Source: Amia ocellicauda (lineage: Eukaryota; Chordata; Actinopteri; Amiiformes; Amiidae). Taken from it: a DNA stretch of 64,000 bases. The notes beneath the pieces were generated by a model that made no database searches, was not told the DNA's origin, and saw only the letters and a program-made list of their open reading frames with translations. This document shows, piece by piece, positions 1-10,675 of this stretch. The DNA lies in the NCBI RefSeq assembly GCF_036373705.1, contig NW_027102771.1, positions 1 to 64,000 of the forward strand, written 5' to 3'. How positions within the stretch are numbered: the first letter of the stretch is position 1; every line of letters begins with the position of its first letter. A program made the position numbers and the translations under genes.

Positions 1-498
1 CAGTGTATTCTGTTTTGAACAAACAGATGTATTTAGACTTCATCTAATATTCTGTATCAGTTCATATTACTTCGCTCTATGCTATAAAATATTACATTTT
101 TACATAGATCTAAGAAAAAACGTATGTCCGTATGTAATACCAATTTTATGTTCACATTTCCCTCTGTGCCTTTACAGTTCTTCGTTGACATTTTTTCTTC
201 TTTTCTATTTATATTTCCTCCTCTGCATTTCGTCTACTCTGTAAATAGAGATATAAAGAGAAAAACACCACCTCACCTTTTCAACTCACGTTCTCTTTCA
301 TATTTTGCCTTTGCTTGTTGTAGTGATGAGAAGGGCCAGAATGCATTGTACATTCATTTGTGCGACATGTATGGAGGATAATCCAAGGCAGAATTAAAAA
401 TAAATGCAGAGAGAAGATAATAATAAATACATGAATTATACATGTTGAACACAGAAATAAATCAATGGAGATTCATATCAACGTATTTTTTAATTCGA
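1..498. other. AT-rich spacer of the unit, no gene seen
   Basis: About 500 bp rich in T tracts on the plus strand (for example ATTTTTTCTTCTTTTC near 190-206) with TAATAATAA near 419-427. No RNA gene, protein family or known mobile element was recognised. It recurs in every unit. An 8-bp insertion (GGCTATCA) near unit position 366 marks one subfamily. Open frames here are AT-rich and low in complexity and cross the neighbouring tRNA-Ala of the previous unit. Confidence 0.7.
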
Positions 499-710
499 TT
501 TCTTAGCAGACACCATAGCCAGGGTGACTTACAGATGTTAACGAGATATTACCACATTTTGTTTTCCTTACACTTAACCCATTGGCATGGGTGGGCATTA
601 ACTGGTGCAATCCAGCTAAAGTCCCTTGCTCAAGAGTAGTAAGTGTACCAGAGACTGCACACACCGTGCTGTGCTACAGGGTACAGAGCCCAAACCACTA
701 CTCCACACTG
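499..710 (-). mobile_element. Degraded tRNA-derived SINE (fish type), reversed; one per unit
   Basis: Read on the minus strand it starts CAGTGTGGAGTAGTGGTT, continues with GGGCTCTG, a weak B-box-like GTGCAATCTC, then TTGAGCAAGG and ends TAAGTCACCCTGG...GTCTGCTAAGAAAT. This order matches a widespread ray-finned fish SINE as I remember it (head like a tRNA with A and B boxes; tail AAGTCGCCCTGGATAAGGGCGTCTGCTAAG). Both promoter boxes have decayed, so it should be inactive. The same relic lies at the same place in all 41 units, so it was present before the array grew. It has no coding part, as is normal for a SINE. Coordinates of the other copies are given under each unit. Confidence 0.75.
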
Positions 711-1141
711 TATTCAAAAGTGATTATCTGTTCAAATGAATGTAGTGTTGTGGAAGTGTCTTATTGTAACAGAGTCTTATTATGAAAGAATTGAGATTAA
801 ACGGATTAAGCAACATGTCAGGTTATTGGGTGTCAATGACACATTAACAGTGTCGACAAGGTGTGATACAAGAGCGCATTTCTGTTGACTACGTTTCAGG
901 TGAGAGGCAGCAGTCGGGTACAGGTTGAATTGAATGAGCAGATGGAGCCATGAAGACATTGAATGTATGTTGCACCTCAGTCACACTGGTGCATTGGTTT
1001 CATAATCATCATGGAATGAGATTGGAGTGTGGTAGCGGTGACTTTGATGGTCCTCCCATGCCTGGTCCGGCACACTATGATGTAGTGCTGCTGGTCGCCA
1101 GATATGAGAAGAAAACAGTGAGAGTTGGTTGTAGATGCTGT
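711..1141. other. Spacer between SINE and tRNA-Arg, no gene seen
   Basis: About 430 bp. It holds a small inverted repeat, GTGTCAATGACAC (6-bp arms, 1-base centre) near 829-841, and the 3' trailer and terminator of tRNA-Arg at its right end. Short open frames exist on both strands, but they overlap one another and the tRNA gene and look like chance. Nothing else was recognised. Confidence 0.65.
1112..1115 (-). terminator. Pol III terminator of tRNA-Arg (T4)
   Basis: AAAA on the plus strand is TTTT on the transcribed minus strand, 26 nt past the end of tRNA-Arg. A run of four or more T is the usual RNA polymerase III stop. The same run lies at the same distance from every Arg gene in the array. 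Confidence 0.8.
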
Positions 1142-1214
1142 CGAGCCAGGTAGGAGTCGAACCTACAGTCTTCTGATTCGTAGTCAGACGCGTTATCCAT
1201 TGCGCCACTGGCCC
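1142..1214 (-). tRNA. trnR(acg): tRNA-Arg (ACG), unit 1, reference copy
   Basis: Decodes CGU (and, once A34 is changed to inosine, CGC and CGA) with arginine. The 73-nt gene reads GGGCCAGTGGCGCAATGG from its 5' end. It folds as a cloverleaf: acceptor GGGCCAG/CTGGCTC, anticodon stem TCTGA/TCAGA, loop CTACGAA with ACG at 34-36 (plus-strand 1179-1181), T stem GTAGG/CCTAC with loop TTCGACT, discriminator G. The internal promoter is intact: A box TGGCGCAATGG and a perfect B box GGTTCGACTCC. There is no intron and CCA is not encoded. The body resembles vertebrate tRNA-Arg(ACG), except that position 37 is A where I remember G. It lies head to head with tRNA-Ala, 142 bp apart. Confidence 0.96.
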
Positions 1215-1356
1215 CACGTTTGGACGCACTCAAGCAATCCGATGGAAACAGCTTCTTCTGTCCTGGAACAGGGTATCAGTGAACCCAAAGGGATGCAAAG
1301 TTCAGAGCGAACCTGCAGCCGGCGCTGCACAGGGCGGTGCTGCCACAGGAAGCAGC
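1215..1356. promoter_or_regulatory. Shared 5' region between divergent tRNA-Arg and tRNA-Ala
   Basis: The 142-bp gap holds the 5' flanks of both genes. It is GC-rich on the Ala side. A perfect 6-bp inverted repeat, TGCAGC-CGGC-GCTGCA, lies at 1314-1329, 27 bp before the Ala gene. No clear TATA box is seen; both genes have internal type 2 Pol III promoters. In seven units an 87-bp deletion removes most of this region together with the 5' end of Ala. A regulatory role is inferred from position only. Confidence 0.5.
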
Positions 1357-1429
1357 GGGGAATTAGCTCAGATGGTAGAGCGCTCGCTTAGCATGCGAGA
1401 GGTGGCGGGACCGATGCCCGCATTCTCCA
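1357..1429 (+). tRNA. trnA(agc): tRNA-Ala (AGC), unit 1, reference copy
   Basis: Decodes GCU (with inosine 34 also GCC and GCA) with alanine. 73 nt: acceptor GGGGAAT/ATTCTCC with the G3:U70 pair that alanyl-tRNA synthetase reads, D stem GCTC/GAGC, anticodon stem CTCGC/GCGAG, loop TTAGCAT with AGC at 1390-1392, T stem GCGGG/CCCGC, discriminator A. No intron, no encoded CCA. The A box TAGCTCAGATGG is good. The B box reads GGACCGATGCC, with C at position 55 (1411), where the vertebrate gene as I remember it has T (GGATCGATGCC). Position 55 is almost always U (later pseudouridine), so this copy could be weaker than normal. The change is in every Ala copy of the array. Confidence 0.94.
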
Positions 1430-1513
1430 GAGCTCCTTCATCTGCTACCAGACCCGTCGTCAGCCCGCAGGACAGCCCTGCTGAGATCCTCACAAGCATA
1501 CGAGGGGTCATCA

Positions 1514-1518
1514 TTTTT
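1514..1518 (+). terminator. First T5 run after tRNA-Ala
   Basis: The first run of four or more T past tRNA-Ala is TTTTT, 84 nt after the gene. If it is the true stop, the primary transcript has an unusually long 3' trailer. The same spacing holds in all standard units. Confidence 0.6.
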
Positions 1519-2730
1519 CACTTCTTGATCACAACCACCATACCATTCGTAAATATATCCACCCCAATGTATTCACAACAAGAACCAAACAGTGTATTCT
1601 GTTTTGAACAAGCAGATGTATTTAGACTTCTTCAAATAGTCTGTTTCAGTTCATATTACTTCGCTCTATGCTATAAAATATTACATTTTTACATAGATCT
1701 AAGAAAAATCGTATGTCCGTATGTAATACCAATTTTATGTTCACATTTCCCTCTGTGCATTTACAGTTCTTCGTTGACATTTTTTCTTCTTTTCTATTTA
1801 TATTTCCTCCTCTGCATTTCGTCTACTCTGTAAATAGAGATATAAAGAGAAAAACACCACCTCACCTTTTCAACTCACGTTCTCTTTCATATTTTGGCTT
1901 TGCTTGTTGTAGTGATGAGAAGGGCCAGAATGCATTGTACATTCATTTGTGCGACATGTATGGAGGATAATCCAAGGCAGAATAAAAAATAAATGCAGAG
2001 AGAAGATAATAATAAATACATGAATTATACATGTTGAACACAGAAATAAATCAATGGAGATTCATATCAACGTATTTTTTAATTCGATTTCTTAGCAGAC
2101 ACCATAGCCAGGGTGACTTACAGATGTTAACGAGATATTACCACATTTTGTTTTCCTTACACTTAACCCATTGGCATGGGTGGGCATTAACTGGTGCAAT
2201 CTAGCTAAAGTCCCTTGCTCAAGAGTAGTAAGTGTACCAGAGATTGCACACACCGTGCTGTGCTACAGGGTACAGAGCCCAAACCACTACTCCACACTGT
2301 ATTCAAAAGTGATTGTCTATTCAAATGAATGTAGTGTTGTGGAAGTGTCTTATTGTAACAGAGTCTTATTATGAAAGAATTGAGATTAAACGGATTAAGC
2401 AACATGTCAGGATATTGGGTGTCAATGACACATTAACAGTGTCGACAAGGTGTGATACAAGTGCGCATTTCTGTTGACTACGTTTCAGGTGAGAGGCAGC
2501 AGTCGGGTACAGGTTGAATTGAATGAGCAGATGGAGCCATGAAGACATTGAATGTATGTTGCACCTCAGTCACACTGGTGCAATGGTTTGATAATCATCA
2601 TGGAATGAGATTGGAGTGTGGTAGCGGTGACTTTGATGGTCCTCCCATGCCTGGTCCGGCACACTATGATGTAGTGCTGCTGGTCGCCAGATATGAGAAG
2701 AAAACAGTGAGAGTTGGTTGTAGATGCTGT

Positions 2731-2803
2731 CGAGCCAGGTAGGAGTCGAACCTACAGTCTTCTGATTCGTAGTCAGACGCGTTATCCATTGCGCCACTGG
2801 CCC
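2731..2803 (-). tRNA. trnR(acg): tRNA-Arg (ACG), unit 2
   Basis: Identical to the unit 1 copy by eye; T4 stop 26 nt downstream. Confidence 0.95.
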
Positions 2804-2945
2804 CACGTTTGGACGCACTCAAGCAATCCGATGGAAACAGCTTCTTCTGTCCTGGAACAGGGTATCAGTGAACCCAAAGGGATGCAAAGTTCAGAGCGAA
2901 CCTGCAGCCGGCGCTGCACAGGGCGGTGCTGCCACAGGAAGCAGC

Positions 2946-3018
2946 GGGGAATTAGCTCAGATGGTAGAGCGCTCGCTTAGCATGCGAGAGGTGGCGGGAC
3001 CGATGCCCGCATTCTCCA
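2946..3018 (+). tRNA. trnA(agc): tRNA-Ala (AGC), unit 2
   Basis: Identical to the unit 1 copy by eye, including C55. Confidence 0.93.
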
Positions 3019-4319
3019 GAGCTCCTTCATCTGCTACCAGACCCGTCGTCAGCCCGCAGGACAGCCCTGCTGAGATCCTCACAAGCATACGAGGGGTCAT
3101 CATTTTTCACTTCTTGATCACAACCACCATACCATTCGTAAATATATCCACCCCAATGTATTCACAACAAGAACAATACAGTGTATTCTGTTTTGAACAA
3201 ACAGATGTATTTAGACTTCATCTAATATTCTGTATCAGTTCATATTACTTCGCTCTATGCTATAAAATATTACATTTTTACATAGATCTAAGAAAAAACG
3301 TATGTCCGTATGTAATACCAATTTTATGTTCACATTTCCCTCTGTGCATTTACAGTTCTTCGTTGACATTTTTTCTTCTTTTCTATTTATATTTCCTCCT
3401 CTGCATTTCGTCTACTCTGTAAATAGAGATATAAAGAGAAAAACACCACCTCACCTTTTCAACTCACGTTCTCTTTCATATTTTGCCTTTGCTTGTTGTA
3501 GTGATGAGAAGGGCCAGAATGCATTGTACATTCATTTGTGCGACATGTATGGAGGATAATCCAAGGCAGAATTAAAAATAAATGCAGAGAGAAGATAATA
3601 ATAAATACATGAATTATACATGTTGAACACAGAAATAAATCAATGGAGATTCATATCAACATATTTTTTAATTCGATTTCTTAGCAGACACCATAGCCAG
3701 GGTGACTTACAGATGTTAACGAGATATTACCACATTTTGTTTTCCTTACACTTAACCCATTGGCATGGGTGGGCATTAACTGGTGCAATCTAGCTAAAGT
3801 CCCTTGCTCAAGAGTAGTAAGTGTACCAGAGATTGCACACACCGTGCTGTGCTACAGGGTACAGAGCCCAAACCACTACTCCACACTGTATTCAAAAGTG
3901 ATTATCTGTTCAAATGAATGTAGTGTTGTGGAAGTGTCTTATTGTAACAGAGTCTTATTATGAAAGAATTGAGATTAAACGGATTAAGCAACATGTCAGG
4001 TTATTGGGTGTCAATGACACATTAACAGTGTCGACAAGGTGTGATACAAGTGCGCATTTCTGTTGACTACGTTTCAGGTGAGAGGCAGCAGTCGGGTACA
4101 GGTTGAATTGAATGAGCAGATGGAGCCATGAAGACATTGAATGTATGTTGCACCTCAGTCACACTGGTGCATTGGTTTCATAATCATCATGGAATGAGAT
4201 TGGAGTGTGGTAGCGGTGACTTTGATGGTCCTCCCATGCCTGGTCCGGCACACTATGATGTAGTGCTGCTGGTCGCCAGATATGAGAAGAAAACAGTGAG
4301 AGTTGGTTGTAGATGCTGT

Positions 4320-4392
4320 CGAGCCAGGTAGGAGTCGAACCTACAGTCTTCTGATTCGTAGTCAGACGCGTTATCCATTGCGCCACTGGCCC
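4320..4392 (-). tRNA. trnR(acg): tRNA-Arg (ACG), unit 3
   Basis: Reference sequence, no change seen. Confidence 0.95.
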
Positions 4393-4534
4393 CACGTTTG
4401 GACGCACTCAAGCAATCCGATGGAAACAGCTTCTTCTGTCCTGGAACAGGGTATCAGTGAACCCAAAGGGATGCAAAGTTCAGAGCGAACCTGCAGCCGG
4501 CGCTGCACAGGGCGGTGCTGCCACAGGAAGCAGC

Positions 4535-4607
4535 GGGGAATTAGCTCAGATGGTAGAGCGCTCGCTTAGCATGCGAGAGGTGGCGGGACCGATGCCCGCA
4601 TTCTCCA
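4535..4607 (+). tRNA. trnA(agc): tRNA-Ala (AGC), unit 3
   Basis: Reference sequence with C55. Confidence 0.93.
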
Positions 4608-5908
4608 GAGCTCCTTCATCTGCTACCAGACCCGTCGTCAGCCCGCAGGACAGCCCTGCTGAGATCCTCACAAGCATACGAGAGGTCATCATTTTTCACT
4701 TCTTGATCACAACCACCATACCATTCGTAAATATATCCACCCCAATGTATTCACAACAAGAACCAAACAGTGTATTCTGTTTTGAACAAACAGATGTATT
4801 TAGACTTCATCTAATATTCTGTTTCAGTTCATATTACTTCGCTCTATGCTATAAAATATTACATTTTTACATAGATCTAAGAAAAATCGTATGTCCGTAT
4901 GTAATACCAATTTTATGTTCACATTTCCCTCTGTGCCTTTACAGTTCTTCGTTGACATTTTTTCTTCTTTTCTATTTATATTTCCTCCTCTGCATTTCGT
5001 CTACTCTGTAAATAGAGATATAAAGAGAAAAACACCACCTCACCTTTTCAACTCACGTTCTCTTTCATATTTTGCCTTTGCTTGTTGTAGTGATGAGAAG
5101 GGCCAGAATGCATTGTACATTCATTTGTGCGACATGTATGGAGGATAATCCAAGGCAGAATTAAAAATAAATGCAGAGAGAAGATAATAATAAATACATG
5201 AATTATACATGTTGAACACAGAAATAAATCAATGGAGATTCATATCAACGTATTTTTTAATTCGATTTCTTAGCAGACACCATAGCCAGGGTGACTTACA
5301 GATGTTAACGAGATATTACCACATTTTGTTTTCCTTACACTTAACCCATTGGCATGGGTGGGCATTAACTGGTGCAATCTAGCTAAAGTCCCTTGCTCAA
5401 GAGTAGTAAGTGTACCAGAGATTGCACACACCGTGCTGTGCTACAGGGTACAGAGCCCAAACCACTACTCCACACTGTATTCAAAAGTGATTGTCTATTC
5501 AAATGAATGTAGTGTTGTGGAAGTGTCTTATTGTAACAGAGTCTTATTATGAAAGAATTGAGATTAAACGGATTAAGCAACATGTCAGGATATTGGGTGT
5601 CAATGACACATTAACAGTGTCGACAAGGTGTGATACAAGTGCGCATTTCTGTTGACTACGGTTCAGGTGAGAGGCAGCAGTCGGGTACAGGTTGAATTGA
5701 ATGAGCAGATGGAGCCATGAACACATTGAATGTATGTTGCACCTCAGTCACACTGGTGCAATGGTTTGATAATCATCATGGAATGAGATTGGAGTGTGGT
5801 AGCGGTGACTTTGATGGTCCTCCCATGCCTGGTCCGGCACACTATGATGTAGTGCTGCTGGTCGCCAGATATGAGAAGAAAACAGCGAGAGTTGGGTGTA
5901 GATGCTGT

Positions 5909-5981
5909 CGAGCCAGGTAGGAGTCGAACCTACAGTCTTCTGATTCGTAGTCAGACGCGTTATCCATTGCGCCACTGGCCC
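5909..5981 (-). tRNA. trnR(acg): tRNA-Arg (ACG), unit 4
   Basis: Reference sequence; the 3' flank changes to GGGTGTAGATG. Confidence 0.95.
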
Positions 5982-6123
5982 CACGTTTGGACGCACTCAA
6001 GCAATCCGATGGAAACTGCTTCTTCTGTCCTGGAACAGGGTATCAGTGCACCCAAAGGGATGCAAAGTTCAGAGCGAACCTGCAGCCGGCGCTGCACAGG
6101 GCGGTGCTGCCACAGGAAGCAGC

Positions 6124-6196
6124 GGGGAATTAGCTCAGATGGTAGAGCGCTCGCTTAGCATGCGAGAGGTGGCGGGACCGATGCCCGCATTCTCCA
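6124..6196 (+). tRNA. trnA(agc): tRNA-Ala (AGC), unit 4
   Basis: Reference sequence with C55. Confidence 0.93.
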
Positions 6197-7497
6197 GAGC
6201 TCCTTCATCTGCTACCAGACCCGTCGTCAGCCCGCAGGACAGCCCTGCTGAGATCCTCACAAGCATACGAGAGGTCATCATTTTTCACTTCTTGATCACA
6301 ACCACCATACCATTCGTAAATATATCCACCCCAATGTATTCACAACAAGAACCAAACAGTGTATTCTGTTTTGAACAAACAGATGTATTTAGACTTCATC
6401 TAATATTCTGTTTCAGTTCATATTACTTCGCTCTATGCTATAAAATATTACATTTTTACATAGATCTAAGAAAAATCGTATGTCCGTATGTAATACCAAT
6501 TTTATGTTCACATTTCCCTCTGTGCCTTTACAGTTCTTCGTTGACATTTTTTCTTCTTTTCTATTTATATTTCCTCCTCTGCATTTCGTCTACTCTGTAA
6601 ATAGAGATATAAAGAGAAAAACACCACCTCACCTTTTCAACTCACGTTCTCTTTCATATTTTGCCTTTGCTTGTTGTAGTGATGAGAAGGGCCAGAATGC
6701 ATTGTACATTCATTTGTGCGACATGTATGGAGGATAATCCAAGGCAGAATTAAAAATAAATGCAGAGAGAAGATAATAATAAATACATGAATTATACATG
6801 TTGAACACAGAAATAAATCAATGGAGATTCATATCAACGTATTTTTTAATTCGATTTCTTAGCAGACACCATAGCCAGGGTGACTTACAGATGTTAACGA
6901 GATATTACCACATTTTGTTTTCCTTACACTTAACCCATTGGCATGGGTGGGCATTAACTGGTGCAATCTAGCTAAAGTCCCTTGCTCAAGAGTAGTAAGT
7001 GTACCAGAGATTGCACACACCGTGCTGTGCTACAGGGTACAGAGCCCAAACCACTACTCCACACTGTATTCAAAAGTGATTGTCTATTCAAATGAATGTA
7101 GTGTTGTGGAAGTGTCTTATTGTAACAGAGTCTTATTATGAAAGAATTGAGATTAAACGGATTAAGCAACATGTCAGGATATTGGGTGTCAATGACACAT
7201 TAACAGTGTCGACAAGGTGTGATACAAGTGCGCATTTCTGTTGACTACGTTTCAGGTGAGAGGCAGCAGTCGGGTACAGGTTGAATTGAATGAGCAGATG
7301 GAGCCATGAACACATTGAATGTATGTTGCACCTCAGTCACACTGGTGCAATGGTTTGATAATCATCATGGAATGAGATTGGAGTGTGGTAGCGGTGACTT
7401 TGATGGTCCTCCCATGCCTGGTCCGGCACACTATGATGTAGTGCTGCTGGTCGCCAGATATGAGAAGAAAACAGTGAGAGTTGGTTGTAGATGCTGT

Positions 7498-7570
7498 CGA
7501 GCCAGGTAGGAGTCGAACCTACAGTCTTCTGATTCGTAGTCAGACGCGTTATCCATTGCGCCACTGGCCC
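7498..7570 (-). tRNA. trnR(acg): tRNA-Arg (ACG), unit 5
   Basis: Reference sequence, no change seen. Confidence 0.95.
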
Positions 7571-7712
7571 CACGTTTGGACGCACTCAAGCAATCCGATG
7601 GAAACAGCTTCTTCTGTCCTGGAACAGGGTATCAGTGAACCCAAAGGGATGCAAAGTTCAGAGCGAACCTGCAGCCGGCGCTGCACAGGGCGGTGCTGCC
7701 ACAGGAAGCAGC

Positions 7713-7785
7713 GGGGAATTAGCTCAGATGGTAGAGCGCTCGCTTAGCATGCGAGAGGTGGCGGGACCGATGCCCGCATTCTCCA
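7713..7785 (+). tRNA. trnA(agc): tRNA-Ala (AGC), unit 5
   Basis: Gene as reference; the trailer changes to CCCGTCTTCAGC, the form found in most later units. Confidence 0.93.
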
Positions 7786-9086
7786 GAGCTCCTTCATCTG
7801 CTACCAGACCCGTCTTCAGCCCGCAGGACAGCCCTGCTGAGATCCTCACAAGCATACGAGGGGTCGTCATTTTTCACTTCTTGATCACAACCACCATACC
7901 ATTCGTAAATATATCCACCCCAATGTATTCACAACAAGAACAATACAGTGTATTCTGTTTTGAACAAACAGATGTATTTAGACTTCATCTAATATTCTGT
8001 ATCAGTTCATATTACTTCGCTCTATGCTATAAAATATTACATTTTTACATAGATCTAAGAAAAAACGTATGTCCGTATGTAATACCAATTTTATGTTCAC
8101 ATTTCCCTCTGTGCCTTTACATTTCTTCGTTGACATTTTTTCTTCTTTTCTATTTATATTTCCTCCTCTGCATTTCGTCTACTCTGTAAATAGAGATATA
8201 AAGAGAAAAACACCACCTCACCTTTTCAACTCACGTTCTCTTTCATATTTTGCCTTTGCTTGTTGTAGTGATGAGAAGGGCCAGAATGCATTGTACATTC
8301 ATTTGTGCGACATGTATGGAGGATAATCCAAGGCAGAATTAAAAATAAATGCAGAGAGAAGATAATAATAAATACATGAATTATACATGTTGAACACAGA
8401 AATAAATCAATGGAGATTCATATCAACGTATTTTTTAATTCGATTTCTTAGCAGACACCATAGCCAGGGTGACTTACAGATGTTAACGAGATATTACCAC
8501 ATTTTGTTTTCCTTACACTTAACCCATTGGCATGGGTGGGCATTAACTGGTGCAATCTAGCTAAAGTCCCTTGCTCAAGAGTAGTAAGTGTACCAGAGAT
8601 TGCACACACCGTGCTGTGCTACAGGGTACAGAGCCCAAACCACTACTCCACACTGTATTCAAAAGTGATTGTCTATTCAAATGAATGTAGTGTTGTGGAA
8701 GTGTCTTATTGTAACAGAGTCTTATTATGAAAGAATTGAGATTAAACGGATTAAGCAACATGTCAGGATATTGGGTGTCAATGACACATTAACAGTGTCG
8801 ACAAGGTGTGATACAAGTGCGCATTTCTGTTGACTACGGTTCAGGTGAGAGGCAGCAGTCGGGTACAGGTTGAATTGAATGAGCAGATGGAGCCATGAAC
8901 ACATTGAATGTATGTTGCACCTCAGTCACACTGGTGCAATGGTTTGATAATCATCATGGAATGAGATTGGAGTGTGGTAGCGGTGACTTTGATGGTCCTC
9001 CCATGCCTGGTCCGGCACACTATGATGTAGTGCTGCTGGTCGCCAGATATGAGAAGAAAACAGCGAGAGTTGGGTGTAGATGCTGT

Positions 9087-9159
9087 CGAGCCAGGTAGGA
9101 GTCGAACCTACAGTCTTCTGATTCGTAGTCAGACGCGTTATCCATTGCGCCACTGGCCC
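9087..9159 (-). tRNA. trnR(acg): tRNA-Arg (ACG), unit 6
   Basis: Reference sequence. Confidence 0.95.
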
Positions 9160-9301
9160 CACGTTTGGACGCACTCAAGCAATCCGATGGAAACTGCTTC
9201 TTCTGTCCTGGAACAGGGTATCAGTGCACCCAAAGGGATGCAAAGTTCAGAGCGAACCTGCAGCCGGCGCTGCACAGGGCGGTGCTGCCACAGGAAGCAG
9301 C

Positions 9302-9374
9302 GGGGAATTAGCTCAGATGGTAGAGCGCTCGCTTAGCATGCGAGAGGTGGCGGGACCGATGCCCGCATTCTCCA
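9302..9374 (+). tRNA. trnA(agc): tRNA-Ala (AGC), unit 6
   Basis: Reference sequence with C55. Confidence 0.93.
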
Positions 9375-10675
9375 GAGCTCCTTCATCTGCTACCAGACCC
9401 GTCTTCAGCCCGCAGGACAGCCCTGCTGAGATCCTCACAAGCATACGAGGGGTCGTCATTTTTCACTTCTTGATCACAACCACCATACCATTCGTAAATA
9501 TATCCACCCCAATGTATTCACAACAAGAACAATACAGTGTATTCTGTTTTGAACAAACAGATGTATTTAGACTTCATCAAATATTCTGTATCAGTTCATA
9601 TTACTTCGCTCTATGCTATAAAATATTACATTTTTACATAGATCTAAGAAAAAACGTATGTCCGTATGTAATACCAATTTTATGTTCACATTTCCCTCTG
9701 TGCATTTACAGTTCTTCGTTGACATTTTTTCTTCTTTTCTATTTATATTTCCTCCTCTGCATTTCGTCTACTCTGTAAATAGAGATATAAAGAGAAAAAC
9801 ACCACCTCACCTTTTCAACTCACGTTCTCTTTCATATTTTGCCTTTGCTTGTTGTAGTGATGAGAAGGGCCAGAATGCATTGTACATTCACTTGTGCGAC
9901 ATGTATGTAGGATAATCCAAGGCAGAATTAAAAATAAATGCAGAGAGAAGATAATAATAAATACATGAATTATACATGTTGAACATAGAAATAAATCAAT
10001 GGAGATTCATATCAACGTATTTTTTAATTCGATTTCTTAGCAGACACCAAAGCCAGGGTGACTTACAGATGTTAACGAGATATTACCACATTTTGTTTTC
10101 CTTACACTTAACCCATTGGCATGGGTGGGCATTAACTGGTGCAATCTAGCTAAAGTCCCTTGCTCAAGAGTAGTAAGTGTACCAGAGATTGCACACACCG
10201 TGCTGTGCGACAGGGTACAGAGCCCAAACCACTACTCCACACTGTATTCAAAAGTGATTGTCTATTCAAATGAATGTAGTGTTGTGGAAGTGTCTTATTG
10301 TAACAGAGTCTTATTATGAAAGAATTGAGATTAAACGGATTAAGCAACATGTCAGGTTATTGGGTGTCAATGACACATTAACAGTGTCGACAAGGTGTGA
10401 TACAAGTGCGCATTTCTGTTGACTACGGTTCAGGTGAGAGGCAGCAGTCGGGTACAGGTTGAATTGAATGAGCAGATGGAGCCATGAACACATTGAATGT
10501 ATGTTGCACCTCAGTCACACTGGTGCAATGGTTTGATAATCATCATGGAATGAGATTGGAGTGTGGTAGCGGTGACTTTGATGGTCCTCCCATGCCTGGT
10601 CCGGCACACTATGATGTAGTGCTGCTGGTCGCCAGATATGAGAAGAAAACAGCGAGAGTTGGGTGTAGATGCTGT

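Larger units (their letters stand above)
1..1589 (+). repeat. Array unit 1 (1589 bp), reference unit
   Basis: Standard-length unit with Arg(ACG) and full Ala; SINE at 499-710. The SINE has the rare variants CAATCCAGC and GAGACTGCAC, shared only with unit 22. The spacer before Arg has GTGCATTGGTTTCATAATC, shared with units 3 and 18. Confidence 0.95.
1590..3178 (+). repeat. Array unit 2 (1589 bp)
   Basis: SINE 2088-2299; Arg(ACG), full Ala. Its first part has the rare CAAGCAGATG and CTTCAAATAGTC, shared with unit 19. Its back half matches unit 22. Confidence 0.95.
3179..4767 (+). repeat. Array unit 3 (1589 bp)
   Basis: SINE 3677-3888; Arg(ACG), full Ala. The variant AACATATTTTTT just before the SINE is shared with unit 23. 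Confidence 0.95.
4768..6356 (+). repeat. Array unit 4 (1589 bp)
   Basis: SINE 5266-5477; Arg(ACG), full Ala. First of the units with AACAGCGAGAGTTGGG beside Arg and GGAAACTGC in the Arg-Ala gap. Confidence 0.95.
6357..7945 (+). repeat. Array unit 5 (1589 bp)
   Basis: SINE 6855-7066; Arg(ACG), full Ala. Its back half matches unit 23. Confidence 0.95.
7946..9534 (+). repeat. Array unit 6 (1589 bp)
   Basis: SINE 8444-8655; Arg(ACG), full Ala. CCTTTACATTTCTTCG in the first spacer is found only here and in unit 24. Confidence 0.95.

Noticed and set aside
829-841. Inverted repeat GTGTCAATGACAC as a regulatory hairpin
   Set aside because: Short and AT-rich, and it is changed to GTGTCAAAAACAC in units 8, 10, 12, 26 and 28. 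Such a small palindrome can occur by chance.
981-1229. 82-codon minus-strand open frame in each unit
   Set aside because: It contains the tRNA-Arg gene and its flanks and overlaps two plus-strand frames. No protein family is recognised.
1279-1833. 184-codon plus-strand open frame repeated in most units (with 153-, 143- and 212-codon variants)
   Set aside because: It runs straight through tRNA-Ala and on into the AT-rich spacer of the next unit, gives low-complexity F/L/S-rich sequence, and its length changes with each indel. It is kept only because the whole unit is kept.
1713-1970. 85- to 105-codon frames in the first spacer
   Set aside because: AT-rich, overlapping the 184-codon frame, and altered by the 8-bp insertion. 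No family, signal or codon pattern supports them.
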